DNA of 64,000 bases from Rhyacichthys aspro (lineage: Eukaryota > Chordata > Actinopteri > Gobiiformes > Rhyacichthyidae), in assembly GCA_036850595.1 (NCBI GenBank), contig CM072148.1, forward strand, positions 23,703,394 to 23,767,393. The letters run 5' to 3'. Shown here one piece after another: positions 38,581-50,011 of this stretch. Below the pieces are notes generated by a model, which saw only the letters and a list, made by a program, of their open reading frames with translations, had not been told where the DNA came from and searched no databases. The position numbers were made by a program, and so were the translations under genes. How positions within the stretch are numbered: the first letter of the stretch is position 1; every line of letters begins with the position of its first letter.

Positions 38581-39409
38581 ACCACCTCTCTGCTGGTTTA
38601 AATCTTGTTGTACATCTCTGCTTAGTTCATTGCTGTTCACAAGTTGTCCCTCTGGACATCTGTTGCAGAGTGATGACTGGACCTTAGCTGTGGCCCATCT
38701 GTGATCCTGTCCTGACCCATGGACCAATGGACCCATCCTGATCCTACTTACTCTCACTCAGATGAACTGTTGCTGATGAGATTATCATGGACTATATCCT
38801 ATGATGGACTTTTTGTCAGTAACTGTCCTGGACACATCTATTGCACGACCTGTCTGTCCTGGGAGTGGATCCCTCCTTCTGTGGTTCTCTTTTTTAGTAT
38901 TTCCTCACCCTGATAGAGGGTCTAAGGACAGGAGATGTGTTCTTGTTCATACTGTTTGCATAGTTACGAGGGGTGTCCTGATCAGGTTTTTTTTGCCCCC
39001 GAGTCCAAGTCATTTGATTTTGAGTATCAGACGATACCGAGTCCCGATCTGATACTTCTATAATACATTAAAAAAATAAAGAAGAGCGAAGAAACAGATC
39101 CAGGATGTCTCTTATTTTTTATTTTATTCACCTTATGTTAACATTTAACACTTAAATGGAGCACTTCTGTGACTTAGCTTGAACAATCAAGTAATAAATA
39201 AAATACATTCTTCACTTTGGACTTTAGTGAAACAGTAAATATTAAATATTAAAAATGTCTAACATAAAAACAAACAGCACCTCAACTTAAAATACCCGGC
39301 AGGCATGTAAACAAATAAGAAAATGAAAGTGCCACAGTGTTATATAAAGTAAGGCCAGTAATGTGCTTTTAGGAACTGCACTCCTAATTCTTACTCTACT
39401 CCTCTAGTT
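38581..39409. other. Repeat-derived spacer
   Basis: The segment at about 38840-38945 (gtcctgggagtggatccctccttctgtgg) resembles a common fish interspersed repeat. At about 38976-39060, tatcagacgataccgagtcccgatctgatac is a hAT-like subterminal sequence that could be the left end of the hAT remnant to the right. Confidence 0.4.
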
Positions 39410-39999
39410 TCACAGAAAGAAATGTATGGTTTTCTTGATGAAAACCAACATCTCTACCTTGTCAGGTTTGCGCCTGTTCCTGTTCTCATCAAGGATGTTT
39501 GCATCAGCACTAAAAAGTCTTTCACAGTCCACAGAGCTGCAGGAGGCACAGAGATACTGGGTTGCAACAGGAGCCATGGAGGGAAACTGATTTGCATGTT
39601 CTTTCCAGTACTGAAGTGGATCGCTTTTCTTAGGGGTGGTTTGCTCTGAGAGCTTCTGCTGATGTGGACTGGGCCTGTGTCCAGGCTGCTGCATGCTTCA
39701 CGCCGTGGTGCCTTGCTCACTGGCTCTGCTGCAACCCCTGTTTCATCTGGCACTGCACTGGCGGCCCTCCTCCTCATTTTTTTTCTCCTCTTCAAAATGT
39801 CCTGCAGCGTGGGCTGACTCGTCTTCAGCAGGGTTTTGAGGTGTCGTATTAGGTTTGTCGTGTTAAATGCAGCCTTTTCCTTGCACCAAGAGGTGTTAGC
39901 CACTACAATCTGCTGTGATGTGAGCCACAATGTGCTGTTAGCCACTATATGAGTTATGTTTTGCTTAGACAGTAAACAAAACATACCAAATCCAGACAT
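39410..39999 (-). pseudogene. Internally deleted hAT transposase (BED finger joined to dimerisation domain)
   Basis: The upstream part (39800-39999) reads FNTTNLIRHLKT, the end of a BED zinc finger, with its linker. The downstream part (39416-39694, different frame) reads DPLQYWKEHANQFPSMAPVA, then CSSVDCERLFSADANILDE, the hAT C-terminal dimerisation domain. The catalytic middle is absent, so this is a deletion derivative that could not transpose itself. Confidence 0.85.
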
Positions 40000-40301
40000 T
40001 CCATTTCATTACGGACTTCAAAGCTGATCATGATGACCTCATGATGTACATTAAACACACCTTTGTAGCAGGTAACCACAACTGCGGTACAGCCCTCAGT
40101 ACAAGGTCACACCTACCAGAGGTGGTCTCTGTAGGTCAGAACGAGGTCAATCCAGTGATAAAACAAGGTCACACGACACACGTACAGATGAAACAAAGAG
40201 AAAAGTGCAGTGTTAACAGACAGACTCACTCATTTTTAGATCAGCAGAGACACATATTTTGGGTCATGCTGCCACTGGCTCCTGTTTGTCTTTAGAAGCT
40301 G

Positions 40302-40860
40302 TCACCATGGCAGCTGAGCTTGGTGCCACCTACGTTGTTGGATTTGCGGAGTGAACAATGCCACTCCTCCAGGAAAATCCAGCGCTGTAAAATTTGCTCT
40401 GGTTCCATGTTCCACAGCCATCCACAGCACAAAGGAGTTAAAAGCAGAGACATCTAGGATGTTCAACCTCAGTGGCCACCGGCCACCGGCAGGTCTTCCA
40501 GCTGTAGGCACCTACACACTACAGAAAAAGAGAACACAAGAAATGAAATAGGCTATTCTTCCATGTCACACCTTGGTCTTGAGCAGGATCGGGGGGTGAA
40601 AACGAGGTGAAAAAATTATCCCGTCACTGTATGCCCTGCCAGTCCTTCAATCTGCTCCAAAACCACTCTCGTCCCCTGGTTGACCTCCACAGGACAGCCC
40701 TCTTGCTTCCCTTTATAGACTTGCATTCTTAATGCATATGAGGTGCAGATATCATAGGCCACTGACACTTTGAGCCCGTATTTGGCTGGTTTGCTGGGAA
40801 TGTACTGCTTGAAACTGGAGTGACCCTGGAATGGAACCACCTGCTTATCTACACAGATAT
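40302..40860 (-). pseudogene. piggyBac-type transposase fragment
   Basis: It reads FKQYIPSKPAKYGLKVSVAY then GTRVVLEQIEGLAGHTVT, and in another frame RPAGGRWPLRLNILDVSAFN. These are central and late parts of the PGBD domain (QYIPSKPAKYGIK; GxxVVLxLxxGL; RWPxxLFxNMLDVSAxN). The sequence between them is shortened. Its upstream end abuts hAT sequence near 40860. Confidence 0.8.
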
Positions 40861-40869
40861 CTCTGTCAG

Positions 40870-42120
40870 GGTTGAAGAGAAGAGAGAGGCGATGTTAGGC
40901 GTTGTTTTATCTGCTTGATAAACTCAAATAGATAATCTTTGCAGCGCTGCTTGATGTTTAATGCAGATGGCGCGGGAATATTGGCCTTTTTTTAGCTCAA
41001 CTTGAAACTGGATGCCGTAATCAACAGAAGACAAAGGCAGCTGATTTCTTTCTTTTTCCTCGTCAAAGAGAAGGATTTCTGACCACTTGGAGTCCACAAC
41101 CACAGGCCCGGGGTTTGTAACTCAGCGCAGCAGGCTGACACAAAACATGAGGAGCTCCTGGAAAAGTCTGAATGGATTTGTGTTTTCCATTTGGAACATT
41201 TTATTCACGTAAGTGGCCTCCTGGATGATGGGCTGCAGAAAAAGTAAGTAGGCTACAGTTTGTTTACTGGGTCTATGTACATTTGAAACAATACTTTTGC
41301 ACTGTAGTTTTGGTTTTTGGAGTTGGAAATGGAGTCTGAGCTCGTCACATTGTTCCAACACTTGGCTTAGGCAAGCGCTTATAGAAAGCCATCGTGTGTC
41401 TGAAAGTTGGAGGATTTTTAGTGGAGCCATTCCTGTGTTTATTGTTTCATAAAGATGTCTGTATTGTTGTTGACGAATGGTGCTGTGGGAAAACCATGAA
41501 TAAGTCTGGGAAATCTGATACTCCACGTTCCTTGGTAGTACACCCATGGCATATGAAGAACACAGTTGTTGTTGTTGAGTGACACACACGTTTCATAAAA
41601 ATGATGTTGGGGTTGTGCTCTCTGAAGCGTGAGCAGTGAATGGTTCTTGCTGCCTATAGTATTGCAGCCATAGGTCCCAAGCCCGATACATTGCTTTGGA
41701 CTCAGCTTGGATTCTTGCAAAAAAACCTGTAGTGCATCTGCATTATATCTGCATCTCCACCATCCAAATTTATTAGACAAGCAAATGTAGAGACAATGCT
41801 GCTTTTGGCTGTAGTATCTTATCTTATACCACAGCAAGTTGTTTTTGTATTTCCACATCTGTGCTCTCGTCAATTAAAGAGTACGATTCTTGGCCTTTGT
41901 CCTGTAATAGTTCGTGTTGCATGTCTGGTCTGATTACGTGCTTTATAAGTGCAGTGCACTTTGTTCGCTGTAGGTGAATGTCCTTCTGGGTAATTTCAGC
42001 GATAAGTTCCCCCAGGTGATCCACAGTTAAAGTGCTTGAATGGCAAGCAATGTGTGCTGCTAATTTTAGTTCAGCAACTTTGGTTGAGTGGTTAATTAAT
42101 CCCAGTGTCAAATAATGTCT
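40870..42120 (-). pseudogene. hAT-type transposase with DUF4371, broken
   Basis: In order on the minus strand: SLIDESTDVEIQKQLAVV (about 41825-41880), YSWFSHSTIRQQQY, PLKILQLSDTRWLSI (about 41385-41430) and YGIQFQVELKKG (about 41010). This is the DUF4371/RNase H-like arrangement of hAT-derived zinc-finger MYM-like transposases. Frameshifts separate the blocks, and the dimerisation end is replaced by piggyBac sequence. Confidence 0.75.
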
Positions 42121-43035
42121 GCATACTTGAAAAAGGAGCAGCCTTGGATTGTGGATCTCACATTTGCAGTATTAACAAAAAGCTTGTGCCATCCCCAGCT
42201 ACACTCTGAATCTATTCCTTAATCCCAATTTAATTTTCCCATTCCTATTAATATTTTTTTTTCTATATTTAGCCCACTTACCAGGAGGCATTTTGTTTTT
42301 GGCTGACTAGCTGCGCAGGCAATTACTTTGTTTTTAGCTAAACAACACTGTGTGGCAGCGGGCAGTGGTGAGGGCATGGGCAGTTGGCGCTACTTGCACT
42401 GATTCTGCGTGGTAGCTGGTCTGTGTGGGGATGGGTCAGACTGGGTCATGCCATATGCATTTATTTACCCTGATTTCATACTTGAAGGGGAGAATCGGGA
42501 TTTAAATACTTTCATTCAGTTTTTATTCTGATACATTTGGTCAGATCCACTTTGACCTATATATGACCGTGGCCAAGCACAACCTGCGGACAATTTTTCT
42601 CACCCATGGAAACATATAAAAAGTCTCCCAACTCTGTGGGAAAACCACGGACCTGGCAACCCTGACTGATTGGCTTTCAGTTTAGTGTTAATCAGAAATA
42701 TAATGCGCTGACACTACACTCAGTTTTATTGGCCATCCCAGCGGCCACCCCATGTGTACATCTGTACAGTGTTGCCAGATAAACAACGTCCAAGTATGGT
42801 ACCAGAACTCAAAATTATCGTTTTTGGAAGAAAACTATTGTACATGAGTCAAACGGACAGGCTACAGTTATTATCTAGACAAACTTTTTAACATGACATG
42901 TAAATGACCATAACAGATAAAAACTAGGTGTACCTTAGTGGGAAGGTTCAAACTCCACCTCTGAGTCACTGTCATCAGATGCCTGCATGTTGCCAGATGT
43001 TGAGGGTGTTCTTTTGCAGTACAAATAAGATGCCG
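42121..43035. other. Spacer between two hAT remnants
   Basis: No coding sequence. The 60-bp segment at about 42668-42725 (gttaatcagaaatataatgc and flanks) has a diverged direct copy at about 50117-50178, on the far side of the Gypsy element. Confidence 0.45.
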
Positions 43036-44229
43036 TCATGGACCGCAACATAGTGCAGGATGGCTTGAAAGCAGCAGCACCGAATTTTTAACACACTCTG
43101 ATGTGTGCAACAGCCCATTCAAAGTATCTGTAATGAGCTGATTTCGTGGCTTTGTTTTGATGAGGTTGACCTTGGAAAATACACGTTCACATGACGTGAG
43201 AACATCTAGGGCAAACTTTCCCAATTCACTAAACACAGTTATCCCCTTGAAATCCTGCAAAGTAGAAATATGATGTCTTTGTATCTTCACTTAAGGCCAC
43301 TAGTCAGTCGCTGTGGCAGGGGAGAGGCACGCAATCTGGGTCAAGAGGGCATCATCAAAGTCAAATCGTTTCTTGATTTCTCCACAGGCAACCCGGAGAA
43401 AATTCTGACAGCGCACATAAAAATCTGTCTAAGTACAGTGTGTTTAGTCTGAGCTTTGGGCCGTCATTTATATCAGTCTGATTCAACTTAGTGTGTAGTA
43501 CATAGTCTCTGTCCATGAAGGTGAGAAGGAGATCTGTGTAGGTTTCACAGACCTTGCTCTTTAATGATGTAATCACGACCTTTTCACTTTGAAAATATTG
43601 ATTGAGGTCTGTGAATTTAGGCAGCATCCACTCTAGGAAATAGTAGTACAGGCGAAGAGACTCATCATTAAGGGAGTGAAATAGATTCTCTGCAGCAATC
43701 AATGTGGCCTCGAACCACTGGTCAGAGAAAAAAAGACGGAGGGCATCCCACTGGGCGCACACACGTTTCACAGCTTCACTCAATGACAGCCATCTGGTCT
43801 GTGAGGGCTTCAGTATTTTGTGACAAAATTCTTGAAAATCTCTGAGCTGTGCGACACATTTTGCACTGTTTTTTAAATACCCATAAATGTCTCTGGCTAA
43901 ATCCTCGCACCTGCGTGGGAGCTGCTTGCATGCTTCACTCGCGCAGAGGTACTGTATTGCATCCATCCGACCTGAACCCCACTATGTTTTCAATCGGTAC
44001 ATCTGCATCGGTGAAGGACTTCATCCTTTCGTTACAAACTCTTTCTGCAGTGGCACCCTCAGCGAGAAACTGTCTGTCCTGGTGTGAGTAGATCTGCAAC
44101 AGTTTCCAGAAATGGGTCTGAATCCTATAGGTGCCTTCATCGTGTCTTTGTTCACATGTGCTAAGCTGTTTTTGATTCTTTAAATATATCTTTCAAGACC
44201 CTGACCAAATGATCTGGGGTCCTTAATGC
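43036..44229 (-). pseudogene. Second hAT/DUF4371 transposase, broken
   Basis: From the left LTR inward on the minus strand: a degraded KSFTDADVPIENIV-like DUF4371 block near 44030, then the open segment 43361-43966 with KPSQTRWLSLSEAVKRV. This is followed, after breaks, by LTSCERVFSKVNLIKTKPRN (about 43120-43200), the hAT dimerisation domain. It is truncated at its upstream end by the Gypsy element at 44230. Confidence 0.8.
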
Positions 44230-44868
44230 TGTAACGGGGGTGGTTTGGACCCAAAAGCAGTACACAGGAGAAGTGGTACAGTTGGTAATAACCTTTATTA
44301 CCACAGTAGCAAACAGGGAGCGGAGCAGAATGAGTCACTACAGCGTTCAGGTCTCTCTTCAGGCCGAAAGCCCGCACACAGTCTCTAAAGCACGGGGAAG
44401 GGCTGAGGAACGAGTTCGGTTCCCCGGCCACGTGGAATGAGAGAGAGGAGCTTACTGTGGTCGCCGAAGCTGTAGCGAGGAGTCCGCAGCCCGTAGAGTC
44501 CGCTGGCCGTGCGGAGGTACAGACGAGGGAAGAGCAGAACGATGCCAAGGACGCCGAGGCAGAGCGCGTGGTCAGAGACGGAAGGCAGGTGAGTTTACCG
44601 GGAGGCAGGCGAGGAGAGCAGGTCGGGGACAGACGAGGTCGGCAACAGGAGATCAGGCAGGAGAAGAACGCTGGAGAGTCGTGCATAATGCAGAGGAACA
44701 ATCTGGCAAAGTGTGAGTGAACAGGTGAGTCTTACATAGTGGGGTGATTAGCAGATGAGCCGCAGCTGCAGCACCGGGTGAACGAGGAGGAGTGAACCAG
44801 TGGGAGTGTCTGGCAGGTAGAGAGGGGCAGAGAAAATAGGAGAGCCAGGAAAGATAACAGCTGTGACA
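44230..44868 (-). repeat. Gypsy 3' LTR
   Basis: 639 bp, tgtaacggggg...ctgtgaca on the plus strand. It differs from the other LTR at three places: one extra g in the gaatgagagag stretch, t versus c in gccgaagctgtag, and t versus c in aaagataacag. Confidence 0.95.
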
Positions 44869-44953
44869 GAACCCCCCCCTCAAGGGACGGCCCCTGACGT
44901 CCCACAACACAGTCCAAACCGAGCCGGGTGGGTGGAGGGGGTCTGGAGGAGGG

Positions 44954-47900
44954 CTAAAACTCATCCGAGAAGTCCCTCTCAGCCTCTTCTATCCCGGATG
45001 ATGCCTCGGAGGAGGAGGAGGGCCGAGTCCCAACATTGACGCCCCCATCAGCAGTGGAGCCCCTGGAGGGCTGATCAGGGTGGCAGCGATGAAACTCACG
45101 AATAAGCTGAGCATCCAGGATGTGACGAGCGGGGACCCACGACCTCTCCTCCGGACCGTATCCCTCCCAGTCGACTAGGTATTGCAGACCCCTCCCACGG
45201 CGCCGAGAGCGTAGCAGGCGGTGGACCGTGAAGGCGGGGGCCCCGTCGATGATCCGAGGAGGAGGTGGTGGCCGAGAGGCAGGCATGAGCGGGCTCTCCC
45301 GAAAAGGCTTGACCTTAGAGACGTGGAAGGTCGGGTGGATCCGCATGGAACGGGGCAGCTGGAGCCTGACCGCCACAGGGTTGATAACCTTCGTGATGGG
45401 AAATGGCCCAATGAACTTGGGGGCCAGTTTCCTGGACTCCACCCTCAGTGGCAGGTCCCGGGTGGACAACCACACCTTCTGGCCCACCTCGTAAAGGGGA
45501 GCCTGGGAGCGATGACGGTTGGCGGCTGTTGAGTACCGGTCCGCAGCTCGAGTGAGCACTGACCTGGCCTGGGCCCAGGTCTGGCGGCAGCGGCGGATGA
45601 AGGCCTCAACAGACGGGCAGGAGGCTTCTCTTTCCAGGGCCGGAAACAATGGTGGCTGGAAGCCGTAGGCGCATTGGAAGGGAGAGAGTCCTGTGGCGGA
45701 GCTCTTCAGCGTATTGTGGGCGTATTCGACCCACAACAGCTGCTTGGACCAGGTCGAGGGAGCCTGGACGCCATACAGCGGAGCGCTGTCTCCATCTCCT
45801 GGTTGAGCCTCTCTGACTGGCCGTTGGACTGGGGATGGAATCCGGAGGACAGACTGGTGGAGGCTCCTAGTAGTCGACAGAACTCCCGCCAGAATATTGA
45901 GGTGAACTGGGGACCTCGATCTGATACCACATCAGATGGGAGGCCGTGAAGCCGGAAAACATGCTGCAGGACCAGTTCAGCAGTTTCCTTGGCTGAAGGG
46001 AGCTTGGGGAGTGGAACAAAATGCGCCATCTTGCTGAACCGGTCCACCACCGTCAAGATGGTGGTGTAAACCCCTGACAGTGGCAGACCGGTTACAAAGT
46101 CCAGAGAGATGTGAGACCAGGGTCGATGAGGCACGGGCAGAGGTTGCAGGAACCCGGCAGGGCCCGGCGAGGAGCCTTATGTTGGTTGCAGACGGGGCAG
46201 GCATTAACAAACTCCCTGGTGTCTTCTTCAAGTGTGGACCACCAGAACCGTCGCTGCAGGACCTCCTTCGTTCGCTGGATTCCGGGGTGACAGGTGAGCC
46301 GGGAACTGTGGGCCCACTGCAGGACGTCTGACCTCAAGTCCTGAGGAACAAACAGCTTGTCCTGGGGACAGGAACTGGGCCCCGGCTGGTTTACCAAGGC
46401 GGCCTTCACCCGCTCCTCTACCCCCCAGGTGAGTGTGGGTAGCAGGCGTGTACTGGGAAGAATGGTGTCCGGACTACAGGTGCTCTCCTCATCGACCAAA
46501 AACTGGCGTGACAGGGCGTCAGGTTTTACATTCGGGAACCCGGCCGGTATGAGAGGGAAAATTAAACCTGGTGAAAAACAGTGCCCACCGGGCCTGACGA
46601 GAGTTCAGTCTCTTAGCGGAGCGTATATACTCCAGATTCTTGTGGTCGGTCCACACTAGGAAGGGCTGCTGGGTTCCCTCCAACCAGTGGCGCCACTCCT
46701 CCAGCGCCAACTTCACCGCCAACAGCTCCCGGTTACCAATGTCATAATTTCTCTCTGCGGGTGACAGACGCCTAGAGAAGAAGGCGCAGGGGTGCAGCTT
46801 CTGGTCCTCAGCGGATCGCTGAGAAAGGACCGCTCCCACTCCCACGTCTGAGGCGTCCACTTCCACCACAAACTGTCTATCCGGGTCAGGGACCAGAAGG
46901 ATGGGGGCCGAACTGAATCGGCCCTTCAGGTGCTGGAACGCCTCCTCGGCGGCTTCAGTCCAGCGGAAGGGTAATTTGGTGGAGGTGAGGGCGGTGAGAG
47001 GGGCGGCCACGGTGCTGTACCCCCGAATGAACCGTCGATAGAAGTTGGCAAACCCCAGGAACCGCTGTAGCTGCTTACGAGAGTCGGGGACGGGCCAGGT
47101 GGCGACAGCAGAGACCTTAGTAGGGTCCATCTCCATGCGGTTCTGGCCGATGATGTACCCCAGGAAAGGAACAGAGGAGGCATGGAACTCACACTTCTCC
47201 GCCTTCACAAACAGGGAGTTCTCGAGCAGACGTTGCAGAACAGACTGAACATGAATTATGTGTTCCTGCTTGGTCCGAGAGAAGATCAGGATGTCATCCA
47301 GGTACACGAACACAAACTTGTTAAGCATGTCTCTCAGCACATCGTTGATGAGGGCCTGAAATACGGCCGGGGCATTGGTGAGGCCGAAGGGCATCACCAA
47401 ATATTCGTAGTGTCCGTTGGGTGTGTTGAAGGCTGTCTTCCATTCATCGCCTTCCCGGATACGGACCAAATGGTAGGCATTACGGAGGTCCAGCTTGGTG
47501 AAGATGGTGGCTCCCTGTAACAGCTCGAAGGCAGAAGCAATGAGGGGAAGAGGGTAGCGATTCTTTACAGTGATGTCATTCAGGCCCCTGTAGTCTATGC
47601 AGGGCCTCAACGAGCCATCCTTCTTATCCACGAAGAAGAACCCCGCCCCGGCAGGTGACGAAGAGGGACGGATGAGCCCGGCAGCCAAGGCATCACTGAT
47701 GTAGACCTCCATGGCCTCCCTTTCCGGTGCCGACAGGGAGTAGAGGTGCCCCTTAGGAGGTGTGGTACCGGGCAGGAGGTCGATGGCACAGTCGTAGGGC
47801 CGGTGGGGAGGCAGAGAGGTGGCCCTCGCCTTACTGAACACCTCACAGAAGTCGTAGTAGTCTGTTGGCACCTTGGACAGGTCGGAGGCTGAACAGGTAC

Positions 47901-49356
47901 TGGAGGCTGGAGGGCGCATGACCGCCTCCCTGAGGCAGACCCGATGACAGGAGGGGCTCCACCCCAGGATGGACCCCGTAGACCAGTCTATGTGGGGGTT
48001 ATGGCGGCGAAGCCAGGGGTAGCCGAGGATCACAGGAAGGTTGGGAGACCTCAGGACGTGAAACTGAATGGTCTCATGATGGGTGCCGGACAGGAGCATG
48101 GGGATGGGCGTGGTCTGATGAGTGACAGTCCCCAGGAGATGACCGTCTAGAGCGCTGGCCGGCACTGGGCTGGACAAAGGGACCTGATCAATGTCCAGTT
48201 GGAGGGCCAGCTCCTCATCGATCAGGTTGACGTCCGCCCCAGAGTCAATGAAAGTGGCGAGGGTGTGAGAGCCCCCTGCCAACAGGAGTTGGACGTGAAA
48301 TAAGGGTCTCGAGTTAGGGGCAAAGTCCCGGGTCCGGCTCAGCACGATGCCCCTCTTCACTGCTGAGCCCTCCCCTTTTAATGGACAGCGGGAAACGAAG
48401 TGTCCGGTCTGGCCGCAGTAGAGACAGAGATTCCCTCGGCGTCGTCTGTCTCGCTCCTCAGGCGTCAGACTGGTGCGCCCCACCTGCATGGGTTCCCCCT
48501 CCCCGGGAGTGGGTTCTGAAAGAGGATCGGGTGCAGCTAGTGACCCACACAGACGGGTGGACCTCCGTTGCTCCACTCCCTCCCGTCGTAGCTCTCTTCT
48601 CCTCGCCTGAATGCGCCTGTCCAGTCTGGACGTCAGCTCAATTAATCCGTCGAGGGAAGCCGGGAGGTCGAACGAGACCAGCTCATTCTTTATGTACGGC
48701 GCTACTCCATTGAGGAACGCATCACATTGAGCCGCAGAGTTCCAGTTGCTGAGCCGGGCCTGGGTGCGAAAGTCGATAGTGTAGTCGGCTACTGTCCGAT
48801 TCCCCTGTCTCTGACTCATTAGTCCCCCACTGGCATCTGGACCCAGAGAAACGGGACCAAAAACCTTCCGAAGCTCCTCAGAAAAGGCCTGGAATGAAGA
48901 GCAGGCCGACGTGCCCCTCTCCCACTCTGCTGTTCCCCACAAACGTGCCCTGCCAGTGAGGTGGTTGATGGTGAAGGCAACCCTTGCTGCCTCAGAAGCG
49001 AAGGTATGGGGCTGCAGGGCAAACAGGATGGAGCAGTTGGTCAAGAATGGATTGCAGCTCTCTGGATCCCCAGAATAGCGCTCTGGCGCCCCCACCTGGG
49101 GCTCTGGTGCAGTACTGGCAGGTAAAACCGGGGCTGGAGCCAGAGGGACCGGCGCCGAGGCGGAAACGGCTTGCTGGGACACGGTGGCCGCTAACTGTTG
49201 TACCTGGGTGGCTAGCGAGGTTAGCGCCCGCTCCAGAGCCGAAGCAGACTGTCGAGCCTCCGCCGCGTTGGAGGCTAACTGGGCCTCGTGTTGTTGTAAC
49301 GCTCCCTCTACCCAAGCTAAGCGAGTTTGGGGAGAGGATGTGTCCGCTGGGTCCAT
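44954..49356 (-). pseudogene. Gypsy gag-pol with four frame breaks
   Basis: The likely gag start is the Met at 49356 (MDPADTSSP); the frame also stays open into the LTR. Domains in order: gag, CCHC knuckle CLYCGQTGHFVSRC near 48420, protease FIDSGADVNLID near 48250, reverse transcriptase with YLDDIL near 47290, RNase H with VEVDASDVGVGAV near 46870. Integrase follows with HPGIQRTKEV and CPVCNQHK near 46200-46290, then its catalytic core. The chromodomain (YLVDWEGYG, SWVPARHI) lies near 45130-45180, and the stop is at 44954. The frame breaks at about 46558, 46532, 46162 and 45759, each looking like one missing base in a short homopolymer. As given, it cannot make a full Pol. Confidence 0.9.
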
Positions 49357-49357
49357 A

Positions 49358-49371
49358 TTTGGCCAGATTGT
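49358..49371 (-). promoter_or_regulatory. Probable self-priming site of the Gypsy element
   Basis: Immediately inside the 5' LTR, the coding strand reads ACAATCTGGCCAAA. Inside the LTR, at 49841-49853, it reads TTTGCCAGATTGT, its complement except for one missing base. The first bases of the transcript could therefore fold back onto this site and prime reverse transcription, as established for Tf1/sushi elements. No ordinary tRNA-type binding site starting TGG directly after the LTR is seen. Confidence 0.6.
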
Positions 49372-49373
49372 AC

Positions 49374-50011
49374 TGTAACGGGGGTGGTTTGGACCCAAAA
49401 GCAGTACACAGGAGAAGTGGTACAGTTGGTAATAACCTTTATTACCACAGTAGCAAACAGGGAGCGGAGCAGAATGAGTCACTACAGCGTTCAGGTCTCT
49501 CTTCAGGCCGAAAGCCCGCACACAGTCTCTAAAGCACGGGGAAGGGCTGAGGAACGAGTTCGGTTCCCCGGCCACGTGGAATAGAGAGAGGAGCTTACTG
49601 TGGTCGCCGAAGCCGTAGCGAGGAGTCCGCAGCCCGTAGAGTCCGCTGGCCGTGCGGAGGTACAGACGAGGGAAGAGCAGAACGATGCCAAGGACGCCGA
49701 GGCAGAGCGCGTGGTCAGAGACGGAAGGCAGGTGAGTTTACCGGGAGGCAGGCGAGGAGAGCAGGTCGGGGACAGACGAGGTCGGCAACAGGAGATCAGG
49801 CAGGAGAAGAACGCTGGAGAGTCGTGCATAATGCAGAGGAACAATCTGGCAAAGTGTGAGTGAACAGGTGAGTCTTACATAGTGGGGTGATTAGCAGATG
49901 AGCCGCAGCTGCAGCACCGGGTGAACGAGGAGGAGTGAACCAGTGGGAGTGTCTGGCAGGTAGAGAGGGGCAGAGAAAATAGGAGAGCCAGGAAAGACAA
50001 CAGCTGTGACA
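49374..50011 (-). repeat. Gypsy 5' LTR
   Basis: 638 bp; upstream end of the element in coding sense. A TATA-like tatgtaa (minus strand, near 49878-49884) lies about 25-30 nt before the TTTGCCAGATTGT at 49841-49853, which could be the transcript start. Confidence 0.95.

Larger units (their letters stand above)
44230..50011 (-). mobile_element. Gypsy (Ty3) LTR retrotransposon, Tf1/sushi-like chromovirus
   Basis: Two direct LTRs of 639 and 638 bp enclose a minus-strand gag-pol with protease, reverse transcriptase, RNase H, integrase and a C-terminal chromodomain. The LTRs begin TG and end CA on the coding strand. A purine tract (ttgagggggggg) lies just before the 3' LTR at about 44869-44885. 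The LTRs differ by only two substitutions and one 1-bp indel, so insertion was recent. No target duplication is visible (aatgc before, acggt after). The chromodomain and the primer arrangement point to the Tf1/sushi group. Confidence 0.95.

Noticed and set aside
44457..44720. 87-codon frame repeated identically at 49600-49863
   Set aside because: It lies within the LTR and occurs twice only because the LTR does.
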